Origin: Phascolomyces articulosus
Taxonomy: Eukaryota; Mucoromycota; Mucoromycetes; Mucorales; Lichtheimiaceae
Assembly (NCBI GenBank): GCA_025677815.1
Contig: JAIXMP010000019.1
Span: forward strand, 1 to 64,000
DNA length: 64,000 nt
Direction of reading: 5' to 3'
A program made the translations under genes and the position numbers. Positions 1-12,506 of this stretch are shown piece by piece (position 1 is the stretch's first letter; each line of letters opens with the position of its first letter). Below the pieces are notes generated by a model. That model saw only the letters and a program-made list of their open reading frames with translations, was not told the origin of the DNA and ran no database searches.

Positions 1-2823
1 TAAAGTAAATAATGGTGATCCGCAACATAGCAATATACCTCACGCCTGGATGAACCAAGAAGTGTGTCACTTGCACCGAACAAATATTGGATGATTAAAA
101 AGAAATGACCTTTATTTTTTTTATGTCAAAAACAAGCACACTCACAGACAATCTTCTTCCTCCTCCTCCTCCTCCTCCTCCCCCTCCCACCCAAAAAAAA
201 CATCACGCAAACACACACATATACACACTACAACATTATAGAAAATCGCTTGTAATCTAGTATCTTTTTTATTATTATTATCATCATGTTTTTTTATTCC
301 ATTCAACTGTTAAACATTTTCACTTGTAACTGTGTTTCATCACTATGTCATTTTATTATTACGTGTCTGTTTAAACAACAAAAAATTTGGACTACACTTG
401 ATCATATTATGCGATTAGCAATACTTTCAAAGGAACTTTTCAACATGAAAAAGAAGTTCAAATGATGTAATAAATTCAACTAATTGCATAACATTGGAAA
501 TATGTTATTATATAAAACTATAATAACCAGTACTTATTTTTCTTGTTGATACAGTTAATGTCACTTTTTGAATACACATTGGATTGTCCCTATAGATGTA
601 CTACGTGCACATTATTGTCCAAAATATAAATAGGATACTACTACGTATGCGAGTTTTTCCTCGTGGGGTTTTGAACTATAGTAACACATGGCAGTTTCAA
701 GAGCCAATCTTCTCATATTAACAATGCGAGTTTTGCTGCTAAGCATACCCTACCAAGTAATCTTGCGAATTCTTTCTTTTTGCTTGTAACAAATAATTCT
801 TATCATTGTCCAAGTGTTGCCAATTTAAATTAGTAAAAAAATAAACAACATAGAAAGAACAAAGTAATATTTGTTATTGATTGTTTATGTGCTCGATAAC
901 TTTATATATTAATTAATAATAAAATCACACTACTTAAATTGTTTTTATTAAAAGTAATTAGAGTTGAAGAGACATTCTTATCTGTGCAAGCTTTACTGAC
1001 CCTGTCTGTTATATATATAATCAATGTAGATGATATCTCTCTAATTTTTTTTTTTTGCTTGTTTTATCATTGTAGAAAAGCTATTATTATTCATGCTGCC
1101 TTTTTCATTTGCAAATTTGACTTTTATGTAACATAATGCGTATATCAAAACCCTCTACTATCGTAGGGTGTTCTTTTTTTTTTATCTACATACTACTGCT
1201 TATTGCAATTATGTTTACTTATACTGAATGTTTTGAACTAGTAAATACATGACATAAAAATAATAATGTGCTATTTTTTATATTAATTACATGATACAGT
1301 GCCTGATATTAACATGTAAACAGTAAAAATCGTACTGCTCAACAGCTTTTTTTTTTATAAATATATTTAGTCTGTGAAGAATATGTTTGTTCGTTCTGAA
1401 AATATAATATTTATTCGCTCTGAAAAATATTTTTATTCGTTATGAAAATATAATATTCGTTTTGAGTAGTATAATGTTCGTTCTGAAAGAAAAATCTTCA
1501 TTTTTAAAAAAAAAGTTTGTTCGTTTTAAAAAAAAATAATCTTCATTTTGTAAAAAAGGTAGTTCGTTCTGAAGAAGAAAAATGTTCACTTTTTAAAAAA
1601 AGACTATTCGTTGTGAAGACGAAGAATATCGAGTAATCTTCATTTTTGACAAGTCGAAATATAATTGTCTAATAAGGTATGTATCGAGATATGTTATTGC
1701 ATATTGTATTGGTCACATTATAACATACAACACTTAACTGATAAAGCTTACGCCACAAAAAACAGTGTTGCCTTAATACCTTTATGCGTTACTGTGTAGT
1801 TACTGTTCTTTGAAAGCGATGATTACAGTCTTTGCCCAGAAAGACTTTTCTTAATTAGCGTTCAGAAATAGCTATGCAGGTAATATAAATAAAAATAATA
1901 GATGAAAAAAAATGTTGACAAAACAGAAGATGAGCATGGTTAATATTTATTTAGTTAGGGTAGGTGTTTTTTTTGGGGGTTTTTAATTCGATGAAGAATC
2001 GTTAAGTTGACTATTTTTCACATTATTCGCACCACTTGTGGCGATTTTTTATCGACTGAATATCTAACAAGGCTAAACCACACCAAGTGTTTTGAGCAAA
2101 CATCCAACAAATATATGTTCAATGTGTGAAGTTGAAGTGTATAATCTGGTACATTATACTAAAAAAAAATGCTCCCCCAGATATCAGTTTGGAGAAAATA
2201 CAGCTAGCTCTACAACTGAAACGCTCATCTAACAATTTTTTATTCATGAATACTTGGATGCGATAGGTCTGATGTTTCAACTCATTTGGGCCACGCAATG
2301 GCGAACGTTGTTAGATGAAAAACCCTAGTCGTTCATAGTTGCAGAAAACCATTAACACAACTCATAGCCCGATACCCCTTTGTACTCCCTCCTCAATCAG
2401 AATCGTTTATGATAATCTCTTTCAATTTATTTTACATGCGCTATGGCAGTCCGAAAACAATATAAAAACTATCGATAATCAAGCTATTTATTGAATTATT
2501 AACATATATTTTTTGATATGACTTTTTGAGTGATTTTCGTCATATACGTGCTTTCGAGGGGTCGATAGTGTTTAACAAATAAAGAATGAAAATGAAAAGG
2601 AATAGAAGGGACAATAGTACATAAAATATAACATTAAACTCTAATATAACTAACAGATTTCCATCATTCTTTTTCTCAAATTAATAGTAACTTTAAAAGA
2701 CCACCAATATCAGATTTGAGTTTAAGCAATAAAGAGAGATCAGAAGAAAAGAAAATTACTCGTGAAGCGTGTGGTTATCATTATTTTTTTTACTGAGTAT
2801 ACATCACTAAATTCCCAAACCAC
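1..2823. other. AT-rich region without recognisable gene
   Basis: I see no protein family and no convincing spliced model here. Both strands are full of stop codons and long A and T runs. A pyrimidine-rich run of CTC triplets lies near 150-190, and a degenerate tandem repeat at 1381-1650 is listed separately. The stretch looks like intergenic or decayed repeat DNA. Confidence 0.6.
1381..1650. repeat. Degenerate tandem repeat, core TTCGTTCTGAA
   Basis: About eight copies of a core close to TTCGTTCTGAA occur in one direction, spaced roughly 20-45 bp apart. They are separated by A-rich spacers and by a second recurring piece, CTTCATTTT. Copies differ by substitutions and spacer length, so the array is old or loosely constrained. 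No coding frame runs through it. Confidence 0.6.
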
Positions 2824-4212
2824 TTACAACATTGAAATTATAAAGTTTATTAAGGACTGATTGTAGCTTCTTGCTCTCATCAGCTCACAAAGTTTGGTAC
2901 TGAAAAACCTGCGGGGTGGCAGGAAATAGGTGTGGGTAGCTCCACAGAAATTGGGTAATATAAATATGGGGATATGTACAGCTATTATGTTTGTATAAGT
3001 CATAACCAAACGAGTCGTAATCGTCCTCTGTAATCCAATTTTTTGATAGGAAAATTCCTGCTATCTGGCCAAGATATTTATGGTCGTAGTGCTGTATTGT
3101 TTGTATGCATTGATTTTGTTGAAAAGTGATAGTGTTGAGTATCATGTATCATTTACATTATTTGGATTAAGTGGGTTCAAAGTTGTTAATAGATTGATAC
3201 CAGCTTTTCTAAAGCATTGGCTGGCTTCCGATATGTATTGAGAGTATAATAAGATACCTAAAACTTTCTTTCTGGGAAACGTGATGTCTAGAACTCGGGA
3301 TGTATTTATGCTGCATGATTTGAGGAGCTTGCTGCTTTCTTTTCGAGGTCGGCGTTGTTTACATGGAAAGTAGATGTAATCATCAATTTGCCATGTAACG
3401 GAACAGGCTCCGTAAAGAATTGTCTTGCTGATGATATTGTTGGATGTTGATCATGTGTTTGGTCGTCCATTTCATTACACCTTCGTCCGTGGGAGGATGG
3501 ATTTCAGGATTTATAGATGTTGAGGATAACAATGCCGGTGTTGATTCCAATAAGGGACTTGTAGTGGATTCTGAATGGTTTGGATGGCGATATTGGTTGT
3601 AAGTATTACTAATTTGGGAGGTGATCCCAGTGGGGATGTGAAGGTGCTTGGCGGAATTGAGTTTATTATTATCTGCTCTGTTGTATGAGTAGAAGTCGTA
3701 GATCGATGGTTGATAGCAGATTGTTAATATACATGCTGTTCAAGGAGAGTAATACGTTCTCGTAATTGTTCTAGTTCTTTGGAGCACTAGATGTATGCCT
3801 GATGGTAGAGTTGGCAGTTAGATTCAGAGTTCTGAAGTTTGGTGTATAACAAATTGTGGTCGTCCCTTTTGAAAGCACATGAACAGTAGCAAGAAGATAT
3901 AGGTGGTGAAGGTGCCGCCAAAATTTCTGAGTGATATAACGGCTTGTTATTAGGAAGATCCATGAATTGTTGGTCCATAGAAGGTAGAAAGTACCTATTG
4001 CATGGAAAAGCTACTGCTTATGGTAATTTTTCAGAAAAAGTTTTGCAGACCCTCACTATTTGCAGTTCCTTTTTTGAAAAATCTCCCTCAGAAATGGGGG
4101 ACCGATCGTACAAGACCGTGTTATTTGGGATTGACGGGGGTTGACTGTATTTAGGTTGAGTAGTTCGAGAAAGAAGAAAAAAAAAATCAGGAAAAGCCTG
4201 TTGTTGATGCAT
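2824..4212 (-). pseudogene. Decayed hypothetical protein gene of a repetitive family
   Basis: Read on the minus strand, several coding-like blocks follow one another in different frames with stops between them. They are a start near 4212 (MHQQQAFPDFFF), a stretch ending in the coiled-coil-like ELEQLRERITLLEQHV near 3740-3780 that is preceded by an in-frame TAG, a block near 3450-3550, the block ITFPRKKVLGILLYSQYISE near 3220-3290, and a terminal piece with ITEDDYDSF near 3030. The amino-acid composition is protein-like and the order is consistent with one former gene. The middle block resembles, from memory, a Mucorales-expanded family of unknown, possibly element-associated proteins. I cannot assign a function. 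Frameshifts and stops argue for a pseudogene, although one TAG could be a splice acceptor. Confidence 0.45.
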
Positions 4213-4545
4213 CTTTTGTACTATTATTACTACTTTAGTTTGGCTGTACCTTTCTCTCTTACTCTTGCATGTGGATAAAAACTCAATGCTACCCTTTTCT
4301 TCTGTTGCTTTTCATCAAAAACCATAACTACTAGTAACCTAGTATAACTGCCAAGTTGGATCTCGTTTTACTACTTTATGTGAATTTGAATCTGCATAAC
4401 TGGAAACTTCAACCATGAAGTCTAGGTCTAACTTTATTATTATTATTAACTGATTAAAATTCTCTGGCATGATACACAGCAAATTGAATCAAACAAAAGT
4501 TGAATTTTTTTAATAAATATAATATGATAACGGTAACAATCATCA
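4213..4545. other. Intergenic, 3' side of the acetyl-CoA transporter gene
   Basis: No gene is seen. The stretch lies between the decayed gene and the stop codon of the minus-strand transporter gene and probably holds its 3' untranslated region. Confidence 0.5.
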
Positions 4546-6835
4546 TCATCGACTGATTTTCCACGCCCTCTTCGATAACCCTTCTAAATGATAAATTATC
4601 GGTCGAATGTAACCGAATAGAAGTATAAAGCCTGTAACTACACATATAATGCCAGCGGTATAGTATCCATCCTTAATAATCACACAATTTCCTCCAAGTT
4701 CTTTACATTGGGGTCCACCTGTGTCTCCTACACATGAAAATTCTAAAATAAAAATACGGGACGTTTTAGCAATGATACTAATTTGTATATACTCTTTCTC
4801 CTTATTCTAAGCGATTATATTGTTACCTAATCCATTTGTATCTCGAATAGAACATGTAGCTTTGGTGAAGTAATCAACTGATTCCAAAACAAAAAATTTA
4901 GGCCAAGTTCCACCAAAGTTACTAAATGTATTAAGCAGCTAAAAATATCAAAGAGATTGTGTTGATAAATGAGCAAATTTTTCTTTCTCTTGTTACAATC
5001 ATTTCTTCTATCTTTTATTTACCGTCATGTAAGTTCCACCAATAAGTGGATCAGCTATACTGGTCATAAACGCAGAAATACTGACAAATTGTACAGTGGA
5101 CATAAATGAGCTAAGAACGGTTGAACCCATAATGACCGAAAAATAGAAAAAGCCGATATCTTCTCCTGATGGGTAAAAATAGACCACCAACATGCCTATA
5201 GCTGAAAATAAAAGACGACCATAGAATCCCCATAGCCACTAAATTATCATACAATCTTGGTAAATACTTTTATCAATAGGCATGTGGCTTACAATCGCAA
5301 AATAATAAAAAGAGAGATGCTTAATGCCACTATGATATACTGATATACTTTACCGGTTTTAATGGTCTTGGCCCATTAGACCACTTAGCAGCATAGTAAC
5401 CAAAAAATATTTGTAAGGGGAAATCCAATAACACTGATAACGCCAAATCCTCTTTGGAAAAACCTTTCTCAAGAAGTTTTAATGAGGTTACAGCCTCATG
5501 ACATATGAACCCAATCTTTGCAGTCAGTAAAACGACAATGAATGATCGTAAATCTAGAGATAAGCATTAACACACAGACATTTGTCAATTTCTCTAATAG
5601 TCAATTCCACTCTCAACAATTCTTAATATGGGTACTTACGAGGCAGTTTACAAATTTTCCAAATTGTAGTATATACACCTCGGATTCCTAATTGATCTTC
5701 GTCAGTTTGTGACGAATTCTATAATAAAATTTGTACATATTATTATGCCATTCAAATCATCTTTTATAGGTAAAATCATCTTTACCATATGTTATCCATT
5801 TTACTCCACAAAAAAAAATGCTATACCTCTTTCTTCATAAGCATTAACCAAGCTGTTACCGCAAAATACATAAATGCCCAAAACTTCATATAGGCACCGA
5901 GTCGCACAATTCCATATTCCTGTGGTTCTGACCAAATGTATTTATTGCTAAATTCGGGTGAGCTCAATGCTAAAAACACAGTAAAGGACATAAAGTAGCC
6001 TGTGTTGAGACCAATAGTTTGTGCGGTGGATGCATATGAGAGACTATCCTTCGACAATAATGTCAACGCCCAACCATCAACAGCTATGTCTTGAGTAGCA
6101 CAGAAAAAAATAGTAACCAAAAAGGCACCAGTAAGATAGTAAACGGGAACATGTTCGGCTTCCATCAAAGCGTCAATATTTTTGCCCAATAACAGGAACA
6201 GAAAGCCAGTCATGATTTGGATAGGAATGATCCATGATTTTCGACGTCCTACATTGGGCGAATAAACAGCATCCACAATAGGTGACCATAAAAACTTCAA
6301 CGAATACGGCCATGATGACAATGAAAACACGGCAATCTGTGAATAGGATAACTTTTCTTTAAGAAGAAATGGAATTGACCCGAAAGAAAGACCTACAGGT
6401 ACACCCTGTAACAAGTCTATAACACAGACATGTTCCAAAGACAATTGAAAATTAAAAGATGGAATCATATACACGGAGACCATATCAATGGAAGATTAAC
6501 TTACATAAAATGACAAGCAAGATGAAGTTTCCGAGGTCTTCTTTACGAAGTGTTTCTGGTTGATTTGTTGGCGTGTCATGATCGGTATTGTTAGATGAAT
6601 CTTTTGTGTTTGAAAGGGAATCAAGCTCAATCTCTTCCTTGTCATCTTCTGCAATAAGAATTTCCTTTCGACGTTGTGTAGTTGCGGCAGTAATGGATGG
6701 ATCCATGGCAGTAGTAGATGTTCCTGGCTTATTAGATATTGTTGTATTATTATCTGATGCTCTATTATTATGACTCGCTGTTATGTGTACGAGCGGTTCG
6801 TCGTCCAAAGTTGGATAGACATATGCTGCTGGCAT
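4546..6835 (-). CDS. SLC33A1: Acetyl-coenzyme A transporter, SLC33A1 (AT-1) family
   Basis: This is a polytopic major-facilitator carrier which, in the characterised family, imports acetyl-CoA into the endoplasmic reticulum lumen for protein and glycan acetylation. Seven exons are inferred: 6835-6505, 6416-5827, 5718-5640, 5553-5354, 5238-5023, 4938-4827 and 4742-4546, giving 574 residues (human about 549). Family signatures read across the junctions: LLQGVPVGL, SLKFLWSPIVDAVY, GRRKSW, ATQDIAVDGWAL, LTAKIGF and DPLIGGTYMTLLNT, followed by a Cys-rich luminal loop and a last membrane helix ending GYIRP. The first 100 or so residues are a hydrophilic, Ser/Thr/Asp-rich cytosolic tail. The start is the first ATG of that tail. 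The gene is head-to-head with RPS20 across 496 bp. Fungal homologues exist (S. cerevisiae YBR220C), but I infer the role from animal members. Confidence 0.93.
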
Positions 6836-7331
6836 TCGATGTTGTCTTTTGAGTTGATTCTTAATATCAGAAACAAGAAATAAATAGAAAAAAAAAGAGA
6901 GAAATGGTCTTTATTCTCTTTCTCTCCTTTTTTCACTGTTATGCGTGTGTATTGACTTTTGTCAAATTAGTTTGTGAGAGAAATAGGACAACCTTTCAAC
7001 CGGATCTTGAAACGGGTTTTTGTACAACATAGTTTGCAAATCTTATCTCCCTTTGATGGCTTAATTTTACTGAATATTGTATAGTTTAAGGTAACTACTT
7101 GCAACAACCAACATATATATTAACAAAGCCCGAACCAAACCGGTGGCTTGGTAATGGAAATCTTTGGCAAACAATATTTTGAAATTCTAGTTTCCTTTTC
7201 TTTCTTTATCTCTCTTTGCTTGCTTGACTTAGTCACCGCTGGTATGTTTCTTTGATTAATAATGATCATAATGCATGAATATTTTATTTATATTACGTTC
7301 AAATTATATAATACAGGGATATTACGAAACA
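6836..7331. promoter_or_regulatory. Shared upstream region of SLC33A1 and RPS20
   Basis: This 496 bp gap separates two divergently oriented start codons, so it should hold both promoters. It contains pyrimidine-rich tracts (TCTTTCTCTCC near 6918, TTTCCTTTTCTTTC near 7190-7205) of the kind often found upstream of highly expressed fungal genes. No named binding site is clear enough to call. Confidence 0.45.
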
Positions 7332-7895
7332 ATGTCTTACGTCGTAAGTATTGAACAGAGAATGTACTTTTATTTATTTTTCTACAATCCAACATCTAAA
7401 TTGTTCCCATATACTAATATCTTATAACTAGGCTAAGAATTCTACTCAGAAACCTGGTCTTGAAGAACAGGCTCAGCCCAAGATTCACCGTATCCGTATT
7501 ACCTTGACTTCCCGTAACGTCAAGAACTTGGAAAAGGGTAAAATAATTATATATGGAATAGGGATTATTTGGTACTTTGGGTGGATTAATTTTTGATTGG
7601 AACTGTTTTATTCTCTGAGTTAAATCTTCTTTTTTCAAAACTAGTATCGGCTGACCTTATTCAACGTGCCAAGGACAAGCAGCTTAAGATCAAAGGGCCT
7701 GTCCGTCTTCCTACCAAGGTTCTCCGTATTACCACCCGTAAGTCCCCCTGTGGTAACGGTTCGGAGACCTTTGACAAGTTTGAAATGAGAATCCATAAGC
7801 GCTTGATTGATTTGCACTCTCCTTCTGAGATTGTTAAGCAAATCACTTCTATCTCCATTGAACCTGGTGTAGAAGTTGAAGTTACCATTGCCTAA
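7332..7895 (+). CDS. RPS20: 40S ribosomal protein uS10 (S20)
   Basis: This is a small-subunit ribosomal protein of the beak/head region. The model has three exons, 7332-7343, 7432-7537 and 7645-7895, giving 122 residues, the normal family length. The first exon encodes only four codons (MSYV), which is typical of intron-containing fungal ribosomal protein genes. Exon 2 carries [16 protein letters not shown], and exon 3 carries [20 protein letters not shown] and the invariant stretch [20 protein letters not shown] up to EVEVTIA at the stop. Codon choice is biased to C-ending codons compared with the neighbours, as expected for high expression. The 5' end is head-to-head with SLC33A1, and XPD/RAD3 follows in the same direction. 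Confidence 0.98.
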
Positions 7896-8546
7896 ACATG
7901 TTGTTTCGACTAATGACGTTTTTCATTACTCCCTTTCTTTTGAAAAACAGAGATTTTTTTTTCATGATTTCATTTTTCGTTTGTATTTGAAATAATAATA
8001 AAAAAGATGGAGATATGACTTTCCCATTTCTACTTGTCAAAAAAAATAATTTGTATGTTACATTGCATTTTGCTAATATTAGATGATAGAGTAATGAATA
8101 ATGGTAGCCCTACAGGTTGAAAGACATGGTTTTAATATATAAATATATTGAAGCAATTAGATATGTTTTGCGACCAATCGTTGGTATTTGACTTGATCCC
8201 TAGCTGTTATTATCATTTGAAAGTTCTTGTATAAATATCATTTAAAATGAAATCACTTTAATAGCTGTTATTGCTCCTATGGTTATTAAAATCAAATATT
8301 CTGTTGTAAATCTAGCAGTATGTTTGAGTAGTAAGATTATCAGTAATCACACAGTTCTATGTAATCAACTGTCAAAGCCCTAATTCGTTTTAAGAAAATA
8401 TATATGGACACGGAGTACAATGTAATAGTCAATTAATACGATGGCGGATTTCGTACTTCCAGGTGCATAACCCAGATCTCAGCACACTTAAATATTTTCT
8501 AGACAGTCCAGAAGAAAAGCGCAGCATAAATACACTTTTTCACAAT
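7896..8546. other. Intergenic, RPS20 3' end and RAD3 promoter
   Basis: AT-rich. Candidate polyadenylation signals (AATAATAATAAA) lie near 7990. A short upstream open frame starts at 8441 (MADFVLPGA then stop). I considered it as the helicase start and rejected it because it does not join the next exon in frame. Confidence 0.45.
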
Positions 8547-11500
8547 ATGATGTACAATATCAATTCCAGTTTTAATTAAACTGATCGCTTTATTATAGTA
8601 CTAATCGTATATGTCTCTGATAGATTCAATATCGATGACCTTGTAGTACACTTTCCTTATGACAAGATCTACCCAGAACAGTATCAGTACATGTGCGATC
8701 TAAAGAAAGCACTTGATGCACAGGTACTTCAAGGTTCTAGTACTTTTTTTTTTTTTTTTTTTACTGGAGAACCATTTTCTAACTTCAATGAAACGCGGAA
8801 CAATGTTATAATAATGAATAGGGTCATTGTGTATTGGAAATGCCTTCCGGTACCGGCAAAACAGTATCGTTGTTGTCACTCATTGTAGCTTATCAAATGG
8901 TAATATCTAGAATTGAACTACCTAAACAATGTATAAACAGATTTGATAATGATCTCAACATTATATGTAAATTTATAGCAACATCCGGAAGATCATCGTA
9001 AACTCGTATATTGTTCGCGAACCGTGCCCGAAATCGAGAAGGCCTTGGCAGAATTACGTCAATTGATGAAATACCGTCAAGAGCAAGGGCTTGAGGATGA
9101 TTACTTTGGTGTTGGATTAACAAGTCGAAAAAATTTATGTTTACATCCGGTTGTATCAAAAGAACGAAAAGGGAAAGTGGTTGATTCAAAGTGTAGAAAT
9201 ATGACAGCGAGTTGGATACGTGCAAAGGCTGGTAAAGGTAAAGGTGCGAATAATAATAAGAACACTCAAGAAATGGATATTGATTCAAATGTGGAATTAT
9301 GCAATTTTTACGAGGTAAACATATGTGCTATGTACATCAATAAAGAACGATGGTGATAATGAAAGTATTGATATTATTGTTTTTATCTTAGCAATTGGAT
9401 GCAATGAACTCGCCAAACCCTATCCCTAAAGGCATTTACACGCTTGCCGATCTAAAAGCTTACTGCGAAAAAATGAAATTTTGCCCTTACTATTTGGTCC
9501 GACGAGCCGTATGTTATCTCTATCTTTAGTTTGTATAGATATGCTGGAATTTTTACTTGTTCTAAAAATACGTATTTCGTTGCTTTTGTTTACCACAGAT
9601 TCCATTTGCAAACATTGTCATTTATTCTTATCATTATATGCTTGATCCAAAAGTTGCAGAACTTGTATCAAAAGAATTGTCAAAAGATGCCATTGTTGTA
9701 TTTGATGAAGCTCACAATATAGGTAACGTATACAACGCATACAATGATACATGGATATTGAAAAGGTATAATAAATTATATGCTAACAGTAAAAAATGAA
9801 TTTAAATTAGATAATGTATGTATTGATTCACTCAGTATCGATTTAACGCGACCAATCCTTGATGCAGGTGCAAGAAGTATATCAATGCTGGCTGACAGAA
9901 TTCAAGAGTAAGTTTAAGTTTAATATTTAGATGTGTATCGAATGACCAAGTGGTATTTTTTTACTCTACTGTATTGATGGCAATGAATATAATCTATTAT
10001 TAGAATCAAAGACACTGACTCAGAGCGGTTACGGAATGAGTATTCAAAACTTGTAGAGGGGTTAAGAGATGCAAGTGCTGCGCGTGATGAAGATACGTTC
10101 ATGGCTAATCCTGTACTTCCAGATGATCTTCTTAAGGAGGCAGTGCCTGGAAATATCCGGAGAGCGGAGCATTTTGTTGCATTCTTACGAAGATTTATCG
10201 AATACCTCAAAACACGAATGCGAGTTATGCACGTTGTTGCTGAAACACCAGTTTCATTTTTACAGCATTTGAAGGATGTGACATACATCGAAAGGAAACC
10301 ATTGAGATTCTGCGCAGAACGACTCACTAGTCTTGTGCGAACACTAGAGTTAACAGATTTAGAGCATTATTCAAGTTTACAGAAAATTGCTGCATTTGCG
10401 ACACTCGTTGCTACTTATGACAAAGGGTTTATGCTTATACTGGAACCATTTGAAACAGAAACAGCAACAATACCCAATCCAGTCTTTCACTTTACGTAAG
10501 TTATTAAGGACAAACTTTTTTTTAAATCTTAGATGAATTGGTGCCATTTATCAGTCTGTATAACATAATTTAATTAATAACGGATAATACCCGGGGGACA
10601 AATATAGGTGCTTGGATGCTTCTATCGCCATCAGACCTGTATTCGAACGGTTTAGCACAGTCGTGATCACTTCAGGAACACTGTCACCATTGGATATGTA
10701 TCCTAAAATGTTGAATTTTCAAGCAGTTGTACAAGAAAGCTATTCAATGACACTGACTCGAAATTGCTTCTTACCGATGGTATTTTTCTTTTCAAAAATA
10801 TTATTTTGCTAAAGGCTTATTAAAAAATGTGAAACGGGACAGGGATTCAAAATGTTTAATATTACCGTATTGTTTAGATTATTACAAGAGGTTCTGATCA
10901 AGTTGCTGTGAGCTCTAAATTTGAAGTTCGAAATGATCCTGCTGTAGTGCGTAACTTTGGTCAAATTATGGTTGAATTCTCAAAAATTGTTCCTGATGGT
11001 GTTGTTTGCTTCTTTCCGAGCTATTTATACATGGAACAGATTGTTTCCATGTGGAATGATATGGTAATATAGATATTTTTCTTTGCTTGTCATGGTGTTG
11101 AATGTAAAAGTTTATTGATGAGGGTTTACCTGTTTACTTCATTATTAGGGTATTCTGAACGAAGCTTGGAAACATAAACTAATTTTCGTAGAAACACCTG
11201 ATGCGGCCGAAACCTCGATGGCTCTTGCGAATTATCGAAAGGTTAAAAAAAGAGTGCACAAGATTAAAACTTTTGTTTTTTTTTTCCCTCTTTTGCTGAT
11301 TGACATTTAAGTTTATATATTTAGGCTTGTGATAACGGACGTGGGGCTATTTTATTATCAGTTGCCCGAGGTAAAGTTTCGGAAGGCATCGATTTCGATC
11401 ACAACTACGGACGAGCTGTAATCATGTTTGGTATACCTTATCAATATACAGAGTCTAGAATCTTAAAGGTTGGTTGAAAGCCACTAAGAATAGAAAGAGA

Positions 11501-12013
11501 GAGGACAGAATGAGTGGAGAAAATCAAGGAACCAAGATAAACTAAAAAAAAAGGATGTTTATACCACTTGATATTAGGCAAGACTGGAATATTTACGTGA
11601 TAATCACCATATTCGAGAGAATGATTTCTTGACTTTTGATGCTATGCGCCATGCAGCTCAGTGCGCTGGACGAGTTTTAAGAGGGAAAACTGATTATGGG
11701 CTTATGGTATTTGCAGATAAGGTACATTTATTAAAGGCTTAAGCGAATATTTGTATGGGTAAATTCTAACCACTGTCCTAAAAAAATTATAATGTAGAGG
11801 TTTGCAAGGGCTGATAAACGGGCCAAGTTACCCAAATGGATCAATCAATATGTTACGGATGCATCTACCAATTTATCAACAGATATGGCGCTTGTTGTTG
11901 CCAAAAAGTTTCTTAGAACCATGGCTCAGCCATTTGAAATTAATCAAAGTGGCGTGTCTTTATGGACTTTGAAAGACATTGAAGCACGCCAAAAGACTTC
12001 TACTACTGCATAA
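8547..12013 (+). CDS. RAD3: TFIIH 5'-3' DNA helicase XPD/Rad3
   Basis: This is the iron-sulfur helicase of TFIIH, needed for nucleotide-excision repair and for bridging core TFIIH to the CAK kinase. Fourteen exons are inferred: 8547-8551, 8624-8723, 8822-8899, 8979-9314, 9392-9508, 9599-9722, 9811-9907, 10004-10495, 10608-10779, 10878-11063, 11149-11241, 11325-11468, 11578-11721 and 11798-12013. They give 767 residues (human 760, yeast 778). Visible motifs are the N-terminus MIFNIDDL, Walker A PSGTGKT (K48), four Fe-S cysteines (NLCLHP, DSKCRN, ELCNFY, KFCPYY), the DEAH box at 248-251 (VFDEAHNI), the helicase motifs SGTLSP and GKVSEGIDF, and motif [11 protein letters not shown]. The start uses a 5-nt coding exon, chosen because it restores the family N-terminus with a GT donor and a TACTAAT branch site before the acceptor. 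Confidence 0.96.
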
Positions 12014-12506
12014 AGATCTTTTCTTTTCTTTATACGTAACTAGCTTCTCTTGAACTATATTATTCTTCAAAAATAAAAAAAAATGTAAACAATTTAATCT
12101 GCGATGTTTCTTATAATACATATCAATAGGATGTTTTCTACATTCAAATTTGAAAACGAAAATATTATCATATAAGTTCTTACAGTAATGTTGTGTGAGC
12201 TGTGATTATAGTCAATGATTCTTTCACATTATTGCTAGATGTCATGCGTAGACATAATCTCGCTAATCATTATAATAAAAAAAGCACTGTAAAACTAATA
12301 ATGAAGTGAGTCATTATGAATATACAATCTTTGCGTAACTGAGGGCAATACACTCATAACCTCATTATTCTTGGGGAGCGGGCTTGAAGATGTAACTATA
12401 AAAGCCACTTGTCACGAACCAATTTTTGATCTTTTTGATGCGTTTGGTGTCTTTACGGCTTCGTATCATTGTTAGAAAGCCTTGCTCCTTACATTTTTTT
12501 TCTACA
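12014..12506. other. Intergenic, RAD3 3' end and CARS promoter
   Basis: AT-rich with no gene seen. A candidate polyadenylation signal (AAAATAAA) lies near 12070. The last 40 bases before the next ATG are pyrimidine-rich. Confidence 0.45.

Noticed and set aside
1381..1650. TTCGTTCTGAA array as heat-shock elements
   Set aside because: The TTC and GAA units are separated by one base, not the two needed for an inverted nTTCnnGAAn pair, and no gene follows nearby.
8441..8470. ATG at 8441 as the start of XPD
   Set aside because: It stops after nine codons, and no GT donor within it joins exon 2 in the frame required for NIDDL.
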